A stretch of 14,433 bases of DNA. It comes from Treponema sp. Lineage in GTDB: Bacteria > Spirochaetota > Spirochaetia > Treponematales > Breznakiellaceae. The stretch covers positions 1-14,433 of the forward strand of contig JAISLX010000123.1 of NCBI GenBank assembly GCA_031277045.1. The letters are read 5' to 3'. The notes beneath the pieces were generated by a model. That model worked only from the letters and a program-made list of their open reading frames with translations. It did not search any database and was not told the DNA's origin. Of this stretch, positions 1-6,445 are shown in pieces. How positions within the stretch are numbered: position 1 is the stretch's first letter; every line of letters begins with the position of its first letter. The position numbers and the translations under genes were made by a program.

Positions 1-960
1 ACAGGGTCTTGCACATTCCTCTCTCTTCTAAATTGTCCGTATACACTAGCTAATAAATTATAATTTTCTTGCGTCGGGTTTAAATAAAAATTAGCCACTG
101 TATTTGCAACTAGTTTTACAGCGTCAACAGTGGTCATTTTTTTACTTACCCAATTTCCGTAAATTACAGCGGGTATATACTCGGCTTCTACTTTGACCTG
201 TTCAATGCTTCGCGCATCAAAGTCCGTGTTGCTTTTCATGACATCCAAAAGAGCTTCCAAATTACGCCCGGATATTTTTTTTCATTACTATCATAAACAC
301 CATAATTTAAAATATATTCACTAGTTTTAGGGTCTATCCTAAGGGTGGCGGCATAACTTTTCTGATATTTTTCCAGTCCAAACTCGATGGAGTTAAACTT
401 TTCTCTCACCACCGCGGCGATGCCGTCTTTTAAATAATTTTCTATCTCTGCTCTGCTCACGCCGTTTTTATCGGAAATAAATTTGATCATGCCCTCGTAA
501 CGGCCTATCGCGGCGGTGTTAGACGGGTCGAGGAACTTGATCTCCGTAAGCTCCTTTACGACCATCGCTCCGAGTTGCCGGTCCACCTGGCGGGGGTTGC
601 TGCGGGTTAGAATCGCCTCCGCCTCAGGGGGTACGGGCAGAGTATTTCCGCTGTAGCACTGTAACAGTGCTACTTCAAGGGCTGTATCCAAATACAGAGG
701 GTTACCGCCAAGGGTTGCGTATTTTTCATTTAACGCCGAATCAGCCATTTCTACCCTGTTTTTTTCCAATCAGGCCCTTCGGCTCTGAATCGTGGAAATT
801 GCGCGGCAAAAAGATCCGCATATTTTTCAATATCCGGCAGCCGGTTCTGCGCGGAAACCGCGCCCAGGGCTGTTGACGCAGAAGTGCCAGTAGCCTCCTG
901 TGCAACAAGGCAGACGGCGCAGGCGGCGAGCAGGGCGGCGGCAAGGGGCAGTTTTCGCAT
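1..960 (-). pseudogene. Secreted protein gene of unknown family, split by two A-tract frameshifts; 3' end beyond window
   Basis: Three consecutive reading frames on the minus strand join into one protein. The first (960-751) starts at an ATG with AGGAGGT four bases upstream (fwd 965-971) and encodes a clear signal peptide (MRKLPLAAALLAACAVCLVAQ). It ends in ...DWKKTG-stop at an A7 tract (fwd 759-765); one extra A would read on as DWKKNRVEMADSAL into the second frame. That frame stops at 236 after an A8 tract (fwd 275-282); one extra A gives NEKKISGRNLEALLDVMKSN and continues open off the left edge. The joined product exceeds 310 residues, is mostly helical by eye and exported to the periplasm or envelope. 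I recognise no family. Base composition changes along the gene: the 3' part (fwd 1-330) is much more AT-rich. Pseudogene, phase-variable gene and homopolymer sequencing error all remain possible. Confidence 0.65.
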
Positions 961-1302
961 GGGGACCTCCTAAAAGGGGTGACACCAGTTTGGGCCGGGC
1001 CGGGGCCGCCGTCAAGGGGTGTCAGTCACCAGGAACCGCCGGAGGAGAGGACATATTATGAGCATTACTAAAAAGAGACTGGCTTCGGCTGCCCCAAGGG
1101 GATGGCTGATGGATAGGAGATGGTTTGAATGAGCCGGTTATCACCGGCACGGCCAATAGAGCGGAAATACCGGAAGCCCCCGGCAAGGCCGGGGGCTGAG
1201 GAACTGAAGCGAAAGCCCGGTCCCGCGCCGCATGCGCCCAAAATAAAACACATAATCGCGGCGGGACGCCGGGTTTACGCTGTACGGCGTTCCCTGTGTC
1301 TG
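961..1302. other. Intergenic stretch with hairpins and one doubtful 24-codon ORF
   Basis: No convincing gene lies here. A 24-codon ORF (1058-1132, +) begins MSITKKRLASAAPRGW after a good purine-rich SD (GGAGGAGAGG, ending 7 bases before the ATG). Its stop is followed directly by the hairpin GCCGGT-tatc-ACCGGC (1133-1148). A second, perfect 9-bp hairpin lies at 1176-1196. The stretch is downstream of nfu on the minus strand, so the hairpins may simply end that transcript, although neither has a good T-run. Confidence 0.4.
1176..1196. terminator. Perfect GC-rich hairpin, possible 3' end of nfu transcript
   Basis: GCCCCCGGC-aag-GCCGGGGGC forms a perfect 9-bp stem with a 3-nt loop, about 105 bases past the nfu stop on the minus strand. 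It has no T-run on either side, so intrinsic termination is only inferred; RNA 3'-end stabilisation is another possibility. Confidence 0.35.
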
Positions 1303-1527
1303 TTAGACGCCGACTACCGAGGTGACCTGGGGGACTTCTTTTTTTAGATAGTTCTCGATGCCCATTTTCAGGGTCATCTGGGCCATGGGGCAGCCGCCGC
1401 AGGCGCCGGTTAGTTTGACGGATACCGTGCCGTCATCGCCGACCGAAACGAATTCCACATCCCCGCCGTCCGCCTGGAGGGAGGGCCGTACATTATCAAG
1501 GGCGCTCTTTACCTGTTCTTCAATCAT
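1303..1527 (-). CDS. nfu: NifU C-terminal-domain (Nfu) iron-sulfur cluster scaffold protein
   Basis: This 74-residue protein is a stand-alone NifU C-terminal (Nfu) domain. The family binds a transient [4Fe-4S] cluster across a dimer through a CxxC motif and hands it to apo-proteins in the cytoplasm. The motif is visible as GACGGCPMAQ (Cys43, Cys46), preceded by the family's RPSLQADGGDVEFV segment and followed by MTLKMGIENYLKKEVPQV. Length and domain extent match single-domain Nfu proteins of anaerobes, so the gene looks complete. The start is supported by AGGAG on the minus strand (fwd 1534-1538), six bases before the ATG. It sits alone, with a 13-bp hairpin about 40 bases upstream. The nearby hydF remnant is another Fe-S protein, but nothing shows the two were linked. 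Confidence 0.93.
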   Translation of the reverse strand: MIEEQVKSALDNVRPSLQADGGDVEFVSVGDDGTVSVKLTGACGGCPMAQMTLKMGIENYLKKEVPQVTSVVGV

Positions 1528-1565
1528 GGTTTTCTCCTATTACGCTTGCTGTAATACATCAGAGT

Positions 1566-1598
1566 AGCTTTCCCAAAAACCGAAGTTTTGGGAAAGCT
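1566..1598. repeat. 13-bp hairpin with CCCAAAA/TTTTGGG core upstream of nfu
   Basis: AGCTTTCCCAAAA and TTTTGGGAAAGCT form a perfect 13-bp stem around a 7-nt loop (accgaag). On the minus strand it lies about 40 bases before the nfu start, so it would be either in the leader or at the end of an upstream transcript. Related CCCAAAAC...GTTTTGGG hairpins occur near 6435, and the window's last bases (aaactgaagttt) resemble its centre. It is possibly a dispersed small hairpin family. Confidence 0.55.
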
Positions 1599-1618
1599 TT
1601 ACACTAACATAACACATG

Positions 1619-1818
1619 GGCGGCCGAAAAAAAAGGGGCGTCAAGGGGGGGCAGGGCGGCGGGGACTTCCCGGAGGGCCTTTCCCCCTGCGGGCGGTGGC
1701 CCGCTGCGGGGGCTGCATGTTCAACGGGCGGGAGATGAAGTACCGTCAGGGCTGCGCGGAAGATCGGGGGATCCCCATCACCAACTACGGCGTCTTCATT
1801 GCCGCGCCTTGGCTTTAG
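1619..1818 (+). pseudogene. hydF: hydF remnant: C-terminal fragment of the [FeFe]-hydrogenase maturation GTPase
   Basis: HydF is the GTPase/scaffold that carries the H-cluster precursor to [FeFe]-hydrogenase. Only its C-terminal metal-binding end is left. Frame +2 reads DFPEGLSP (1664-1687), the segment before the HydF cluster motif. One base is missing within the C-run at 1683-1687, after which frame +1 reads LRAVARCGGCMFNGREMKYR (1687-1746) and then GIPITNYGVFIAA (to about 1803), ending at a TAG at 1816. The spacing from DFPEGLSP to CGGC equals that in intact HydF from memory. The usual His before CGGC is Arg here. The GTPase and dimerisation domains are absent from the window, so this is a relic without function. 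Assignment to HydF rests on the CGGCMFNxREM...GxPITNYG signature. Confidence 0.8.
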
Positions 1819-2018
1819 CCGGACCAGGACGCGGCGGGGATGGCTGCGCCTGTGCATACAGGGAAAACACGCGGCAAAGCGCGTCCTCCATGCCGGAGGC
1901 TGTATGTTGCACGAATATGACGGCATGCGCGGGGCTCCGACAGGGAAGACTTCCCTAAAACAATCGGCAGGTTTTGTTATCTGTGGTCTGCCCCCCGCTA
2001 ATTGCCGCCCATAATGCC

Positions 2019-2042
2019 CGCTAATCCGCTAATCCGCTAATC
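2019..2042. repeat. Three tandem copies of CGCTAATC
   Basis: CGCTAATC is repeated three times without a gap, followed by a further C. The array spans the stop codon of the repeat-protein fragment (fwd 2037-2039). It looks like a slippage-generated microrepeat, with no function evident. Confidence 0.8.
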
Positions 2043-2348
2043 CACCTTATTGGAGTAGGCGATTTTTCCGTTGTCGCCAACCGCAACGAATTTGCCGCCG
2101 CCGTAAGCCACATCGCGGATGCCGGTGGAACCGAAGGTGCTGGAAGCGGCTTTTGTCCGGGTGTACCTGTCACGGAAATAGATGATGTTGCCACGGCTAT
2201 TTACCACGACAAACATACCAAAGCCGTAGGCCGCGCCGTTTAGGTTACCGCCGCGTAATTCTTCGCCTCCTTTGTGGTCGGCATCGGTCCAGTGTCCTGT
2301 CCTAAACAAACGGGGAGATGTATTTTCCTGTAATTCTTTGCATGGCAA
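2037..2348 (-). pseudogene. C-terminal fragment of a YGGGKFVAVG-repeat (beta-propeller-like) surface protein
   Basis: The 103-codon frame carries two blade-like repeats, GAAYGFGMFVVVNSRGNIIYF and then RDVAYGGGKFVAVGDNGKIAYS, each a WT...AYGxGxFV...GxIxYS unit of about 45 residues. I recall many proteins with such repeats in gut treponemes, usually long and exported; here only the last two repeats remain and no signal peptide is present. Homology starts exactly at HWTDAD, where a 106-bp inverted-repeat element ends (fwd 2291). The first ~18 codons, including the ATG in the hairpin loop, are supplied by that element. The frame is therefore a fusion of element and truncated gene. No SD is obvious. 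It is probably not functional. Confidence 0.65.
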
Positions 2349-2396
2349 AGAATTACAGGAACCGTCAATGATGTTATCTGAATAGGACAGGACACT
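2291..2396. mobile_element. 106-bp MITE-like element with nested inverted repeats
   Basis: The outer arms AGTGTCCTGTCCTA (2291-2304) and TAGGACAGGACACT (2383-2396) are perfect 14-bp inverted repeats. Inside lies a perfect 17-bp hairpin (2325-2341 and 2345-2361, loop ATG). The element is too small to encode a transposase and abuts the truncated repeat-protein gene, which fits a non-autonomous insertion element. I see no clear target-site duplication, so transposition is inferred from terminal symmetry and from the gene breakpoint. The transposase family is unknown. Confidence 0.6.
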
Positions 2397-2419
2397 AGGG
2401 CAGTGCGCGGCGCGGTAAA

Positions 2420-2439
2420 AAATGGCATCTATGCCATTT
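2420..2439 (-). terminator. Possible intrinsic terminator of the lipoprotein gene
   Basis: AAATGGCAT-ct-ATGCCATTT is a perfect 9-bp inverted repeat. Read on the minus strand its 3' arm runs into T6 (fwd 2416-2421 region), about 80 bases after the lipoprotein stop. The 2-nt loop is tight, so the top pairs would open. An operator is an alternative reading. Confidence 0.4.
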
Positions 2440-2490
2440 AACCTAAAACGGTGTCACCATATGCGCCGTAAAAAAAGGGGGAGGCTCCGG

Positions 2491-2506
2491 CCCGCCTGTG
2501 GGCGGG
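2491..2506 (-). terminator. Hairpin just after the lipoprotein stop codon
   Basis: On the minus strand, CCCGCC-caca-GGCGGG begins ten bases past the stop, and a T7 run follows 14 bases later (fwd 2470-2476). The T-run is too far away for a textbook terminator, but the pair may work together with the hairpin at 2420-2439. Confidence 0.35.
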
Positions 2507-2515
2507 ATTTTAGCT

Positions 2516-3283
2516 CTAGTTTTTGTAAATCTCCCAGGGTATATCCTTGTCGGCGATTTTCACTGTTACTGTCATTCCCTTTTCAGTTCCATTCCGGTTT
2601 ACCTGTATCAAATTCCAACCCGTCTTGAGCGAAAGGTCGACCTTGTCATAATGATCGGTCCAGGCTACCCCGTCATCGGTCCCCGAGATATCTTTCGCGG
2701 CGCTGATGATGCTACAGTCCTTATCAACGTAGACGTAATGAATCGTAATATCCACAAAATAGGTTTCCGCGCCTGTCTGCGCCGCGTACCTATATACGTA
2801 GTACGTGCTCCCATCTCCGGTACCGGAAAAAGATGAACAAAAACAAAATTCTGCGTCAGACGGGTTAAACGTTCCTTCTGGCGCGGCATCGGTGGAACCC
2901 AGGAGCATTATTTTAAGCCCGGGGAAATGTCCTTGTTGATCGCTTTCGTTTCCCAAGTTAGTGGGAGTCGTCAAATTCAAGGTCAGCTTGCCGCCGGTAA
3001 CCGAGAGGTTATAACCGTCAGCTTCGTTGCCGCCGGTAATGGTAACGTTCCCGACCTTATCGCCTCCCAGGGCCGCGCCGGTCACTGAGATATCGGGCTG
3101 ACCGGTTACCTTTGCCTGATCAAGGTCCCCGAGGGTGTCGAGGAGGGTGTCGAGAAGGTCCACGGGGGTGTCGAGGGGGTCATCAACGCTGGGGGACGGA
3201 GAGCCGCCGTCGTTCTTACAGGCGGCAAAGGTAATTGTCAGGACGGCAAGTCCCGCAAAAAACAGGTTCTTCAGACTCTTCAT
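2516..3283 (-). CDS. Hypothetical lipoprotein with Asp/Leu/Thr-rich linker
   Basis: The 255-residue product has a signal peptide with a spirochaete-style lipobox (ITFAAC, Cys22), so it should be lipidated and anchored in the envelope. After the lipid Cys comes a flexible KNDGGSPSPS tether. A low-complexity stretch PLDTPVDLLDTLLDTLGDLD (residues ~36-55) follows, coded by two perfect copies of the 12-mer GAGGGTGTCGAG (fwd 3131-3154) plus a degenerate third. The remainder (~60-255) is beta-rich with Gly/Thr/Ser patches (GNVTITGG, LSVTGGKLTLNL), with three Cys (CFCSS and KDCSI) that could form disulfides. I recognise no family. The start is supported by AAGGAG seven bases upstream on the minus strand. 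A long hairpin-rich leader precedes it. Confidence 0.85.
   Translation of the reverse strand: MKSLKNLFFAGLAVLTITFAACKNDGGSPSPSVDDPLDTPVDLLDTLLDTLGDLDQAKVTGQPDISVTGAALGGDKVGNVTITGGNEADGYNLSVTGGKLTLNLTTPTNLGNESDQQGHFPGLKIMLLGSTDAAPEGTFNPSDAEFCFCSSFSGTGDGSTYYVYRYAAQTGAETYFVDITIHYVYVDKDCSIISAAKDISGTDDGVAWTDHYDKVDLSLKTGWNLIQVNRNGTEKGMTVTVKIADKDIPWEIYKN
3131..3177. repeat. Tandem 12-bp repeat inside the lipoprotein gene
   Basis: GAGGGTGTCGAG occurs twice back to back (3131-3142, 3143-3154) and again in degenerate form around 3165-3176. The unit is in frame, so copy-number change would lengthen or shorten the LLDT-rich linker without breaking the gene. Confidence 0.7.
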
Positions 3284-3661
3284 AAAAAGCTCCTTGCCCC
3301 GTATCCGCCATGACAGGACGGATAATCAGGTTGATTACCCGCCCTTATGGGCAGGAAAAAAGCCGTTCCGGGCCGTCATGGCCGTATACGGCGTTTTTTC
3401 AAAAAAGCGCGGAAAAAAAGGGGGCCGCTTTGCCCTTTGGGCAGAGTCATCCCGTAAAAAAAGAACAAGCGGCGTTGTTATTATATGGCGGTGAGTATTA
3501 AGAGAGAGAGAGAGAGAGAATCGTGCCAGGCGCGTTTATTCGGGCGCAAAATCAGAAAATTATTTACTTCCGGGTCCCAACTCATGGAGGGAGTATAACA
3601 CGCGGAAAGAAAAAGACTTAAGCCAAGGGGGAAAAGGTGGGGCCGTAGGCGTTTACCCCGT
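3284..3661 (-). promoter_or_regulatory. Long leader/intergenic region of the lipoprotein gene with terminator-like hairpins
   Basis: No gene is convincing here. Read on the minus strand from a TATAAT box (fwd 3480-3485) towards the lipoprotein start, the ~190-nt leader holds TGCCC-aaa-GGGCA followed by T7, a GCCGT...ACGGC structure with an inner GGCC-atgac-GGCC followed by T6, and GCCC-ataa-GGGC. TATCCG...CGGATA (fwd 3302-3324) then lies just before the SD. These hairpins could end rpn transcription, attenuate lipoprotein expression, or both. Fwd 3501-3519 is an (AG)9 dinucleotide tract. Confidence 0.45.
3501..3519. repeat. (AG)9 dinucleotide microsatellite
   Basis: Nine AG units plus a terminal A form an uninterrupted tract. 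On the minus strand it is (TC)n lying immediately upstream of a TATAAT hexamer (fwd 3480-3485), where a -35 element would be. Tracts of this kind change length by slippage. Confidence 0.9.
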
Positions 3662-4552
3662 CTACAGGCTTTTAATATCATCGATACTCCGGCCGGTATC
3701 CTCGGCTATCTGGGCGGCAGGCAAACCCCGGTTTTTCATCTTCTGGGCAATCGCAAGCTTCTCCTCCCGCCTGCCTTCTTTCTTACCTTCCTCTCTGCCT
3801 TCCCGCACACCTTCTTCCCTGCCTTCTTTCTTTGCCCCGTATATCCGGGTTATCTCATCGGAGGCCGCCTTCTCATACTTCAAGTATGACCGTAAAAGCG
3901 CAGGATCGCCCTGTATCCAGTCGATCTTCTTCTGCATCTCCTGTATCGCCATGTCCATCCCCAATACCTCCTCTATCAGCTTTACCGGGCTATTTTTGTC
4001 AAAATATACCAGCCACCGCTGCAATCTGTCATTCGCTATATCCTTCTCCGGCCATTTCCGGAACTTCACCATGTCCAGAAAATGCAGTTCCAGCGCGTCG
4101 GTCAGCATGTAATCTTTGTGCCGGTCTTCGTAGATGTGGAAACTCGTGTGGTACTCCTCCACCGGAATATACCCGAAATCAAGAATGTTTATCCCTATCA
4201 CCGCCGGCAACAGGCTGTAGTTCTGCCCCGACCCTATCCCCTTCGCGTAGTGCCAGGCCCAGTAATCCAAACTCCGCCGCTCCATGTTGTACTGGTTCGC
4301 AAGCTGCACTTCGATGTTGACCTTCGTCCCGTCAGCCAGCCTCACCAGCACGTCCAGCTTTCCGGCCTTCCCCCCGATGACCGGCGCGGGCAGGTCCTTG
4401 TCCTCAAGGACCTCCACCGATTCAATATGGTTCTTCCCGGTCCGCGTGAGGACAACGTTTAAGAAGGCGGTAAGCTGCGCCTCATCCCCTTTTTCGCCCA
4501 TGGCCTTTTGAAAGGCGAAATCGTTGAGGGGGTTGAGCCGCTCTTTAATCAT
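3662..4552 (-). CDS. Rpn-family PD-(D/E)XK nuclease / putative transposase
   Basis: This 296-residue protein fits the Rpn (recombination-promoting nuclease; 'PD-(D/E)XK nuclease family transposase') family, a DNA endonuclease group linked to recombination and phage defence. It opens with the typical NPLNDFAFQKAMGEKGDE. The catalytic core is visible as KLDVLVRLADG (Asp67) then VNIEVQ (Glu81, Gln83), followed by SLDYWAWHYAKGI. The C-terminal tail has the family's charged repeats (EGREEG at ~243-248 and ~251-256, then GKKEGRREEK) and a small helical end (AEDTGRSIDDIKSL). Length is normal, so the gene looks intact. The start has GGGAAGG about 8 bases upstream. A candidate promoter lies at fwd 4586-4613. 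Such genes are often multicopy and mobile in spirochaetes, and it sits between the decaying region and the core genes. Confidence 0.9.
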   Translation of the reverse strand: MIKERLNPLNDFAFQKAMGEKGDEAQLTAFLNVVLTRTGKNHIESVEVLEDKDLPAPVIGGKAGKLDVLVRLADGTKVNIEVQLANQYNMERRSLDYWAWHYAKGIGSGQNYSLLPAVIGINILDFGYIPVEEYHTSFHIYEDRHKDYMLTDALELHFLDMVKFRKWPEKDIANDRLQRWLVYFDKNSPVKLIEEVLGMDMAIQEMQKKIDWIQGDPALLRSYLKYEKAASDEITRIYGAKKEGREEGVREGREEGKKEGRREEKLAIAQKMKNRGLPAAQIAEDTGRSIDDIKSL

Positions 4553-4585
4553 TCATGGCCTTCCCTGGCGGGGGATCCCCCTATA

Positions 4586-4613
4586 ACTATACCCCGATTC
4601 AGGGGTTTTACAA
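4586..4613 (-). promoter_or_regulatory. Candidate sigma70 promoter for the rpn gene
   Basis: On the minus strand, TTGTAA (fwd 4608-4613), a 16-bp spacer and TATAGT (fwd 4586-4591) lie ~35 bases before the rpn start. The spacer contains CCCC-tgaatc-GGGG, and the palindrome GGGGGATCCCCC follows downstream. Either could be an operator or RNA hairpin. Confidence 0.4.
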
Positions 4614-4634
4614 AATTCCGTCTCAAGGCGCCGC

Positions 4635-6362
4635 CTATCCGTCATTGGCCTCCCGAATCTGGACCCGGCGGATCTTGCCGCTGATGGTTTTGGGAAGTTC
4701 GGCGACAAATTCCACGATCCGGGGGTATTTGTAGGGGGCGGTGGTTTTTTTGACGTGGTTCTGGAGTTCGGTCTTTAACTCATCCGACGGGACCCAGCCT
4801 TTGGCCAAAACGATGGTGGCTTTAACCACCGTGCCCCGGTCCGGGTCCGGCGCCCCGGTTACGGCGCATTCCAGCACCGCCGGATGTTCGTGGAGGGCGC
4901 TTTCCACCTCGAAAGGGCCGATACGGTAGCCGGAACTTTTGATCACGTCGTCGGAACGGCCCACAAACCAGTAGTAGCCGTCCTCGTCCCGCCAGGCCAC
5001 ATCCCCGGTGTAGTACACGTCGTCGTGCCAGACGCTGGCGGTAAGGGCGTCGTCCCGGTAGTAGCCGCCGAACATTCCCGCGGGCTTCCGTTTGTTGGTG
5101 TAGATGACAATTTGCCCCTCCTCCCCCATTTCGCAGGGGCTGCCGTCCTCCCGGATCAGGCCGATGTCGTAGCCGGGGCTGGGCTTCCCCATCGAACCGG
5201 GTTTGGGTTCCAGCCAGGGGTAGGTGGCCATCGTAACGGTAAGTTCCGTCTGGCCGTAGGCTTCCCGCAGGGAAAGCCCGGTTTTGGCCTTGAACTGCTC
5301 GTAAATCTCCGGGTTCAGGGGCTCCCCCGCCACGGCGCAGTGCTTGAGGGCAGAAAAATCGTAAGCGGAAAGGTCCTCTTTGATAAAAAAGCGGTACACG
5401 GTGGGGGGGGCGCAGAAGCTCGTGACCCGGTATTTGCTGATGACGTTGAGCATCTCGGAGGCGACAAAGCGGTCGTAATCGTACACGAAAATGGCGGAAC
5501 CGCAGATCCACTGGCCGTAGATCTTTCCCCAGGCGGCTTTGGCCCAGCCGGTATCCGCCACCGTCAGGTGGAGGCCCCCCGGCTGTACGCACTGCCAGTA
5601 CCGGGCGGTAAGGATGTGCCCCAGAGGGTAGGCGAAGTCGTGGCGCACCATTTTGGGCATGCCGGTGGTTCCGCTGGTAAAGTACAGGAGCATGATGTCC
5701 TCGTTGCGGTTGACCTGCGCGGGCCGGGCAAAATCCTCCGCCGCCTCCCGCAGCCGGGCGTTAAAGTCCTCCCAGCCGGGAAACCGTTTATCCTCGGGGC
5801 TGTGGACCGAGCGGACAAAGGCCTTGTAACGCGGAAGAAGCTTCCCCCCGGCTTTTTCTTTAAGTTTGGCCTCCGCCTGGTCCACCTGCGCCAGGACCCG
5901 CTCATCGTCCACACAGATGATCGCCGCCACACTCGCGGCCTCGCAGCGGTAGGCGATATCCTTGGCGGTTAGGAGGTGGGTGGCGGGGATACCGATAGCG
6001 CCCAGCTTGTGGATAGCCAGGAGGACGGGCCAGTACTCGTGGCGGCGTTTGAGGATCAGCATGACCGGGTCCCCCTTGCCTATTCCCGCGGCCTTGAGGA
6101 CATTGGCGGCCTTGCCGGAAAGCCGCTTCATGTCCGCGTAGGTAAAAGAAGCTTCCGCTCCCGCCTCGTCGCACCAAATCATGGCGGTGTCGTTGGCCTT
6201 GGTCCGGGCAAGCTCATCCACCACATCGTAGGCAAAGTTAAAATTTTCAGGCACGTTGGGGGAAAAACAGTTATAGTAATTCCCGGTAAAATCCTCGTAG
6301 GAACTAAAATCCCGGCGGCTCAAAAAACGGCCCAGCAGATCGCCGCAGTTCGGATCACTCAT
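4635..6362 (-). CDS. AMP-forming acyl-CoA synthetase, MACS-like
   Basis: This 575-residue ANL-superfamily enzyme activates a carboxylate with ATP to an acyl-AMP and then forms acyl-CoA in the cytoplasm. The core motifs are all present in order: [11 protein letters not shown] (A3, 227-237), [12 protein letters not shown] (~267-278), GEPLNPEIY (346-354), EAYGQTELT (A5, 367-375), [14 protein letters not shown] (A7, 450-463), [16 protein letters not shown] (A8 hinge, 468-483) and the catalytic-lysine loop KTISGKIRR (Lys563). Length and the DTGWAK...GQW signature fit medium-chain/aryl acyl-CoA synthetases better than the ~650-residue acetyl-CoA synthetases. The true substrate cannot be read from sequence. 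AGGAG lies six bases before the ATG. It is downstream of and codirectional with an XRE-cupin regulator, a pairing I have seen in other anaerobes, suggesting substrate-responsive control. Confidence 0.95.
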   Translation of the reverse strand: MSDPNCGDLLGRFLSRRDFSSYEDFTGNYYNCFSPNVPENFNFAYDVVDELARTKANDTAMIWCDEAGAEASFTYADMKRLSGKAANVLKAAGIGKGDPVMLILKRRHEYWPVLLAIHKLGAIGIPATHLLTAKDIAYRCEAASVAAIICVDDERVLAQVDQAEAKLKEKAGGKLLPRYKAFVRSVHSPEDKRFPGWEDFNARLREAAEDFARPAQVNRNEDIMLLYFTSGTTGMPKMVRHDFAYPLGHILTARYWQCVQPGGLHLTVADTGWAKAAWGKIYGQWICGSAIFVYDYDRFVASEMLNVISKYRVTSFCAPPTVYRFFIKEDLSAYDFSALKHCAVAGEPLNPEIYEQFKAKTGLSLREAYGQTELTVTMATYPWLEPKPGSMGKPSPGYDIGLIREDGSPCEMGEEGQIVIYTNKRKPAGMFGGYYRDDALTASVWHDDVYYTGDVAWRDEDGYYWFVGRSDDVIKSSGYRIGPFEVESALHEHPAVLECAVTGAPDPDRGTVVKATIVLAKGWVPSDELKTELQNHVKKTTAPYKYPRIVEFVAELPKTISGKIRRVQIREANDG

Positions 6363-6383
6363 TTGATACTCCTGTTGTTAATG

Positions 6384-6410
6384 TTTCCCCAAAACCTTAG
6401 CCGTGGGAAA
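6384..6410. repeat. Weak TTTCCC/GGGAAA hairpin in the acs leader
   Basis: TTTCCC (6384-6389) and GGGAAA (6405-6410) can pair around a loop containing CCAAAACC. It lies in the ~50-base leader of the acyl-CoA synthetase. It resembles the stronger hairpins at 1566 and 6435 in sequence but is degenerate. Confidence 0.3.
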
Positions 6411-6417
6411 AGCTTGT

Positions 6418-6445
6418 TATATAAAAGGGATAGCCCCAAAACCAA
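6418..6445 (-). promoter_or_regulatory. Candidate promoter for the acyl-CoA synthetase gene
   Basis: On the minus strand, TTGGTT (fwd 6440-6445), 16 bases, then TATATA (fwd 6418-6423) lie ~55 bases before the start codon. The -35 overlaps the CCCAAAACC hairpin that may end the regulator transcript, so the synthetase may have its own promoter beside read-through. Confidence 0.35.

Noticed and set aside
1129..1347. 72-codon plus-strand frame starting at an ATGA overlap with the 24-codon ORF
   Set aside because: It runs antisense into nfu, is Arg/Pro-rich and has no family resemblance.
1540..1926. 128-codon minus-strand frame opposite the hydF relic
   Set aside because: The plus strand carries clear HydF motifs; the minus frame is Arg/Pro-rich shadow sequence.
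5403..5410. G8 homopolymer as a frameshift site in the acyl-CoA synthetase
   Set aside because: The reading frame and family motifs continue correctly across the tract, so the gene is intact.
4884..5972. 362-codon open frame on the plus strand
   Set aside because: It is antisense to the fully motif-supported acyl-CoA synthetase and reads as Gly/Val/Pro-rich sequence without any family motif; such frames are common in GC-rich DNA.
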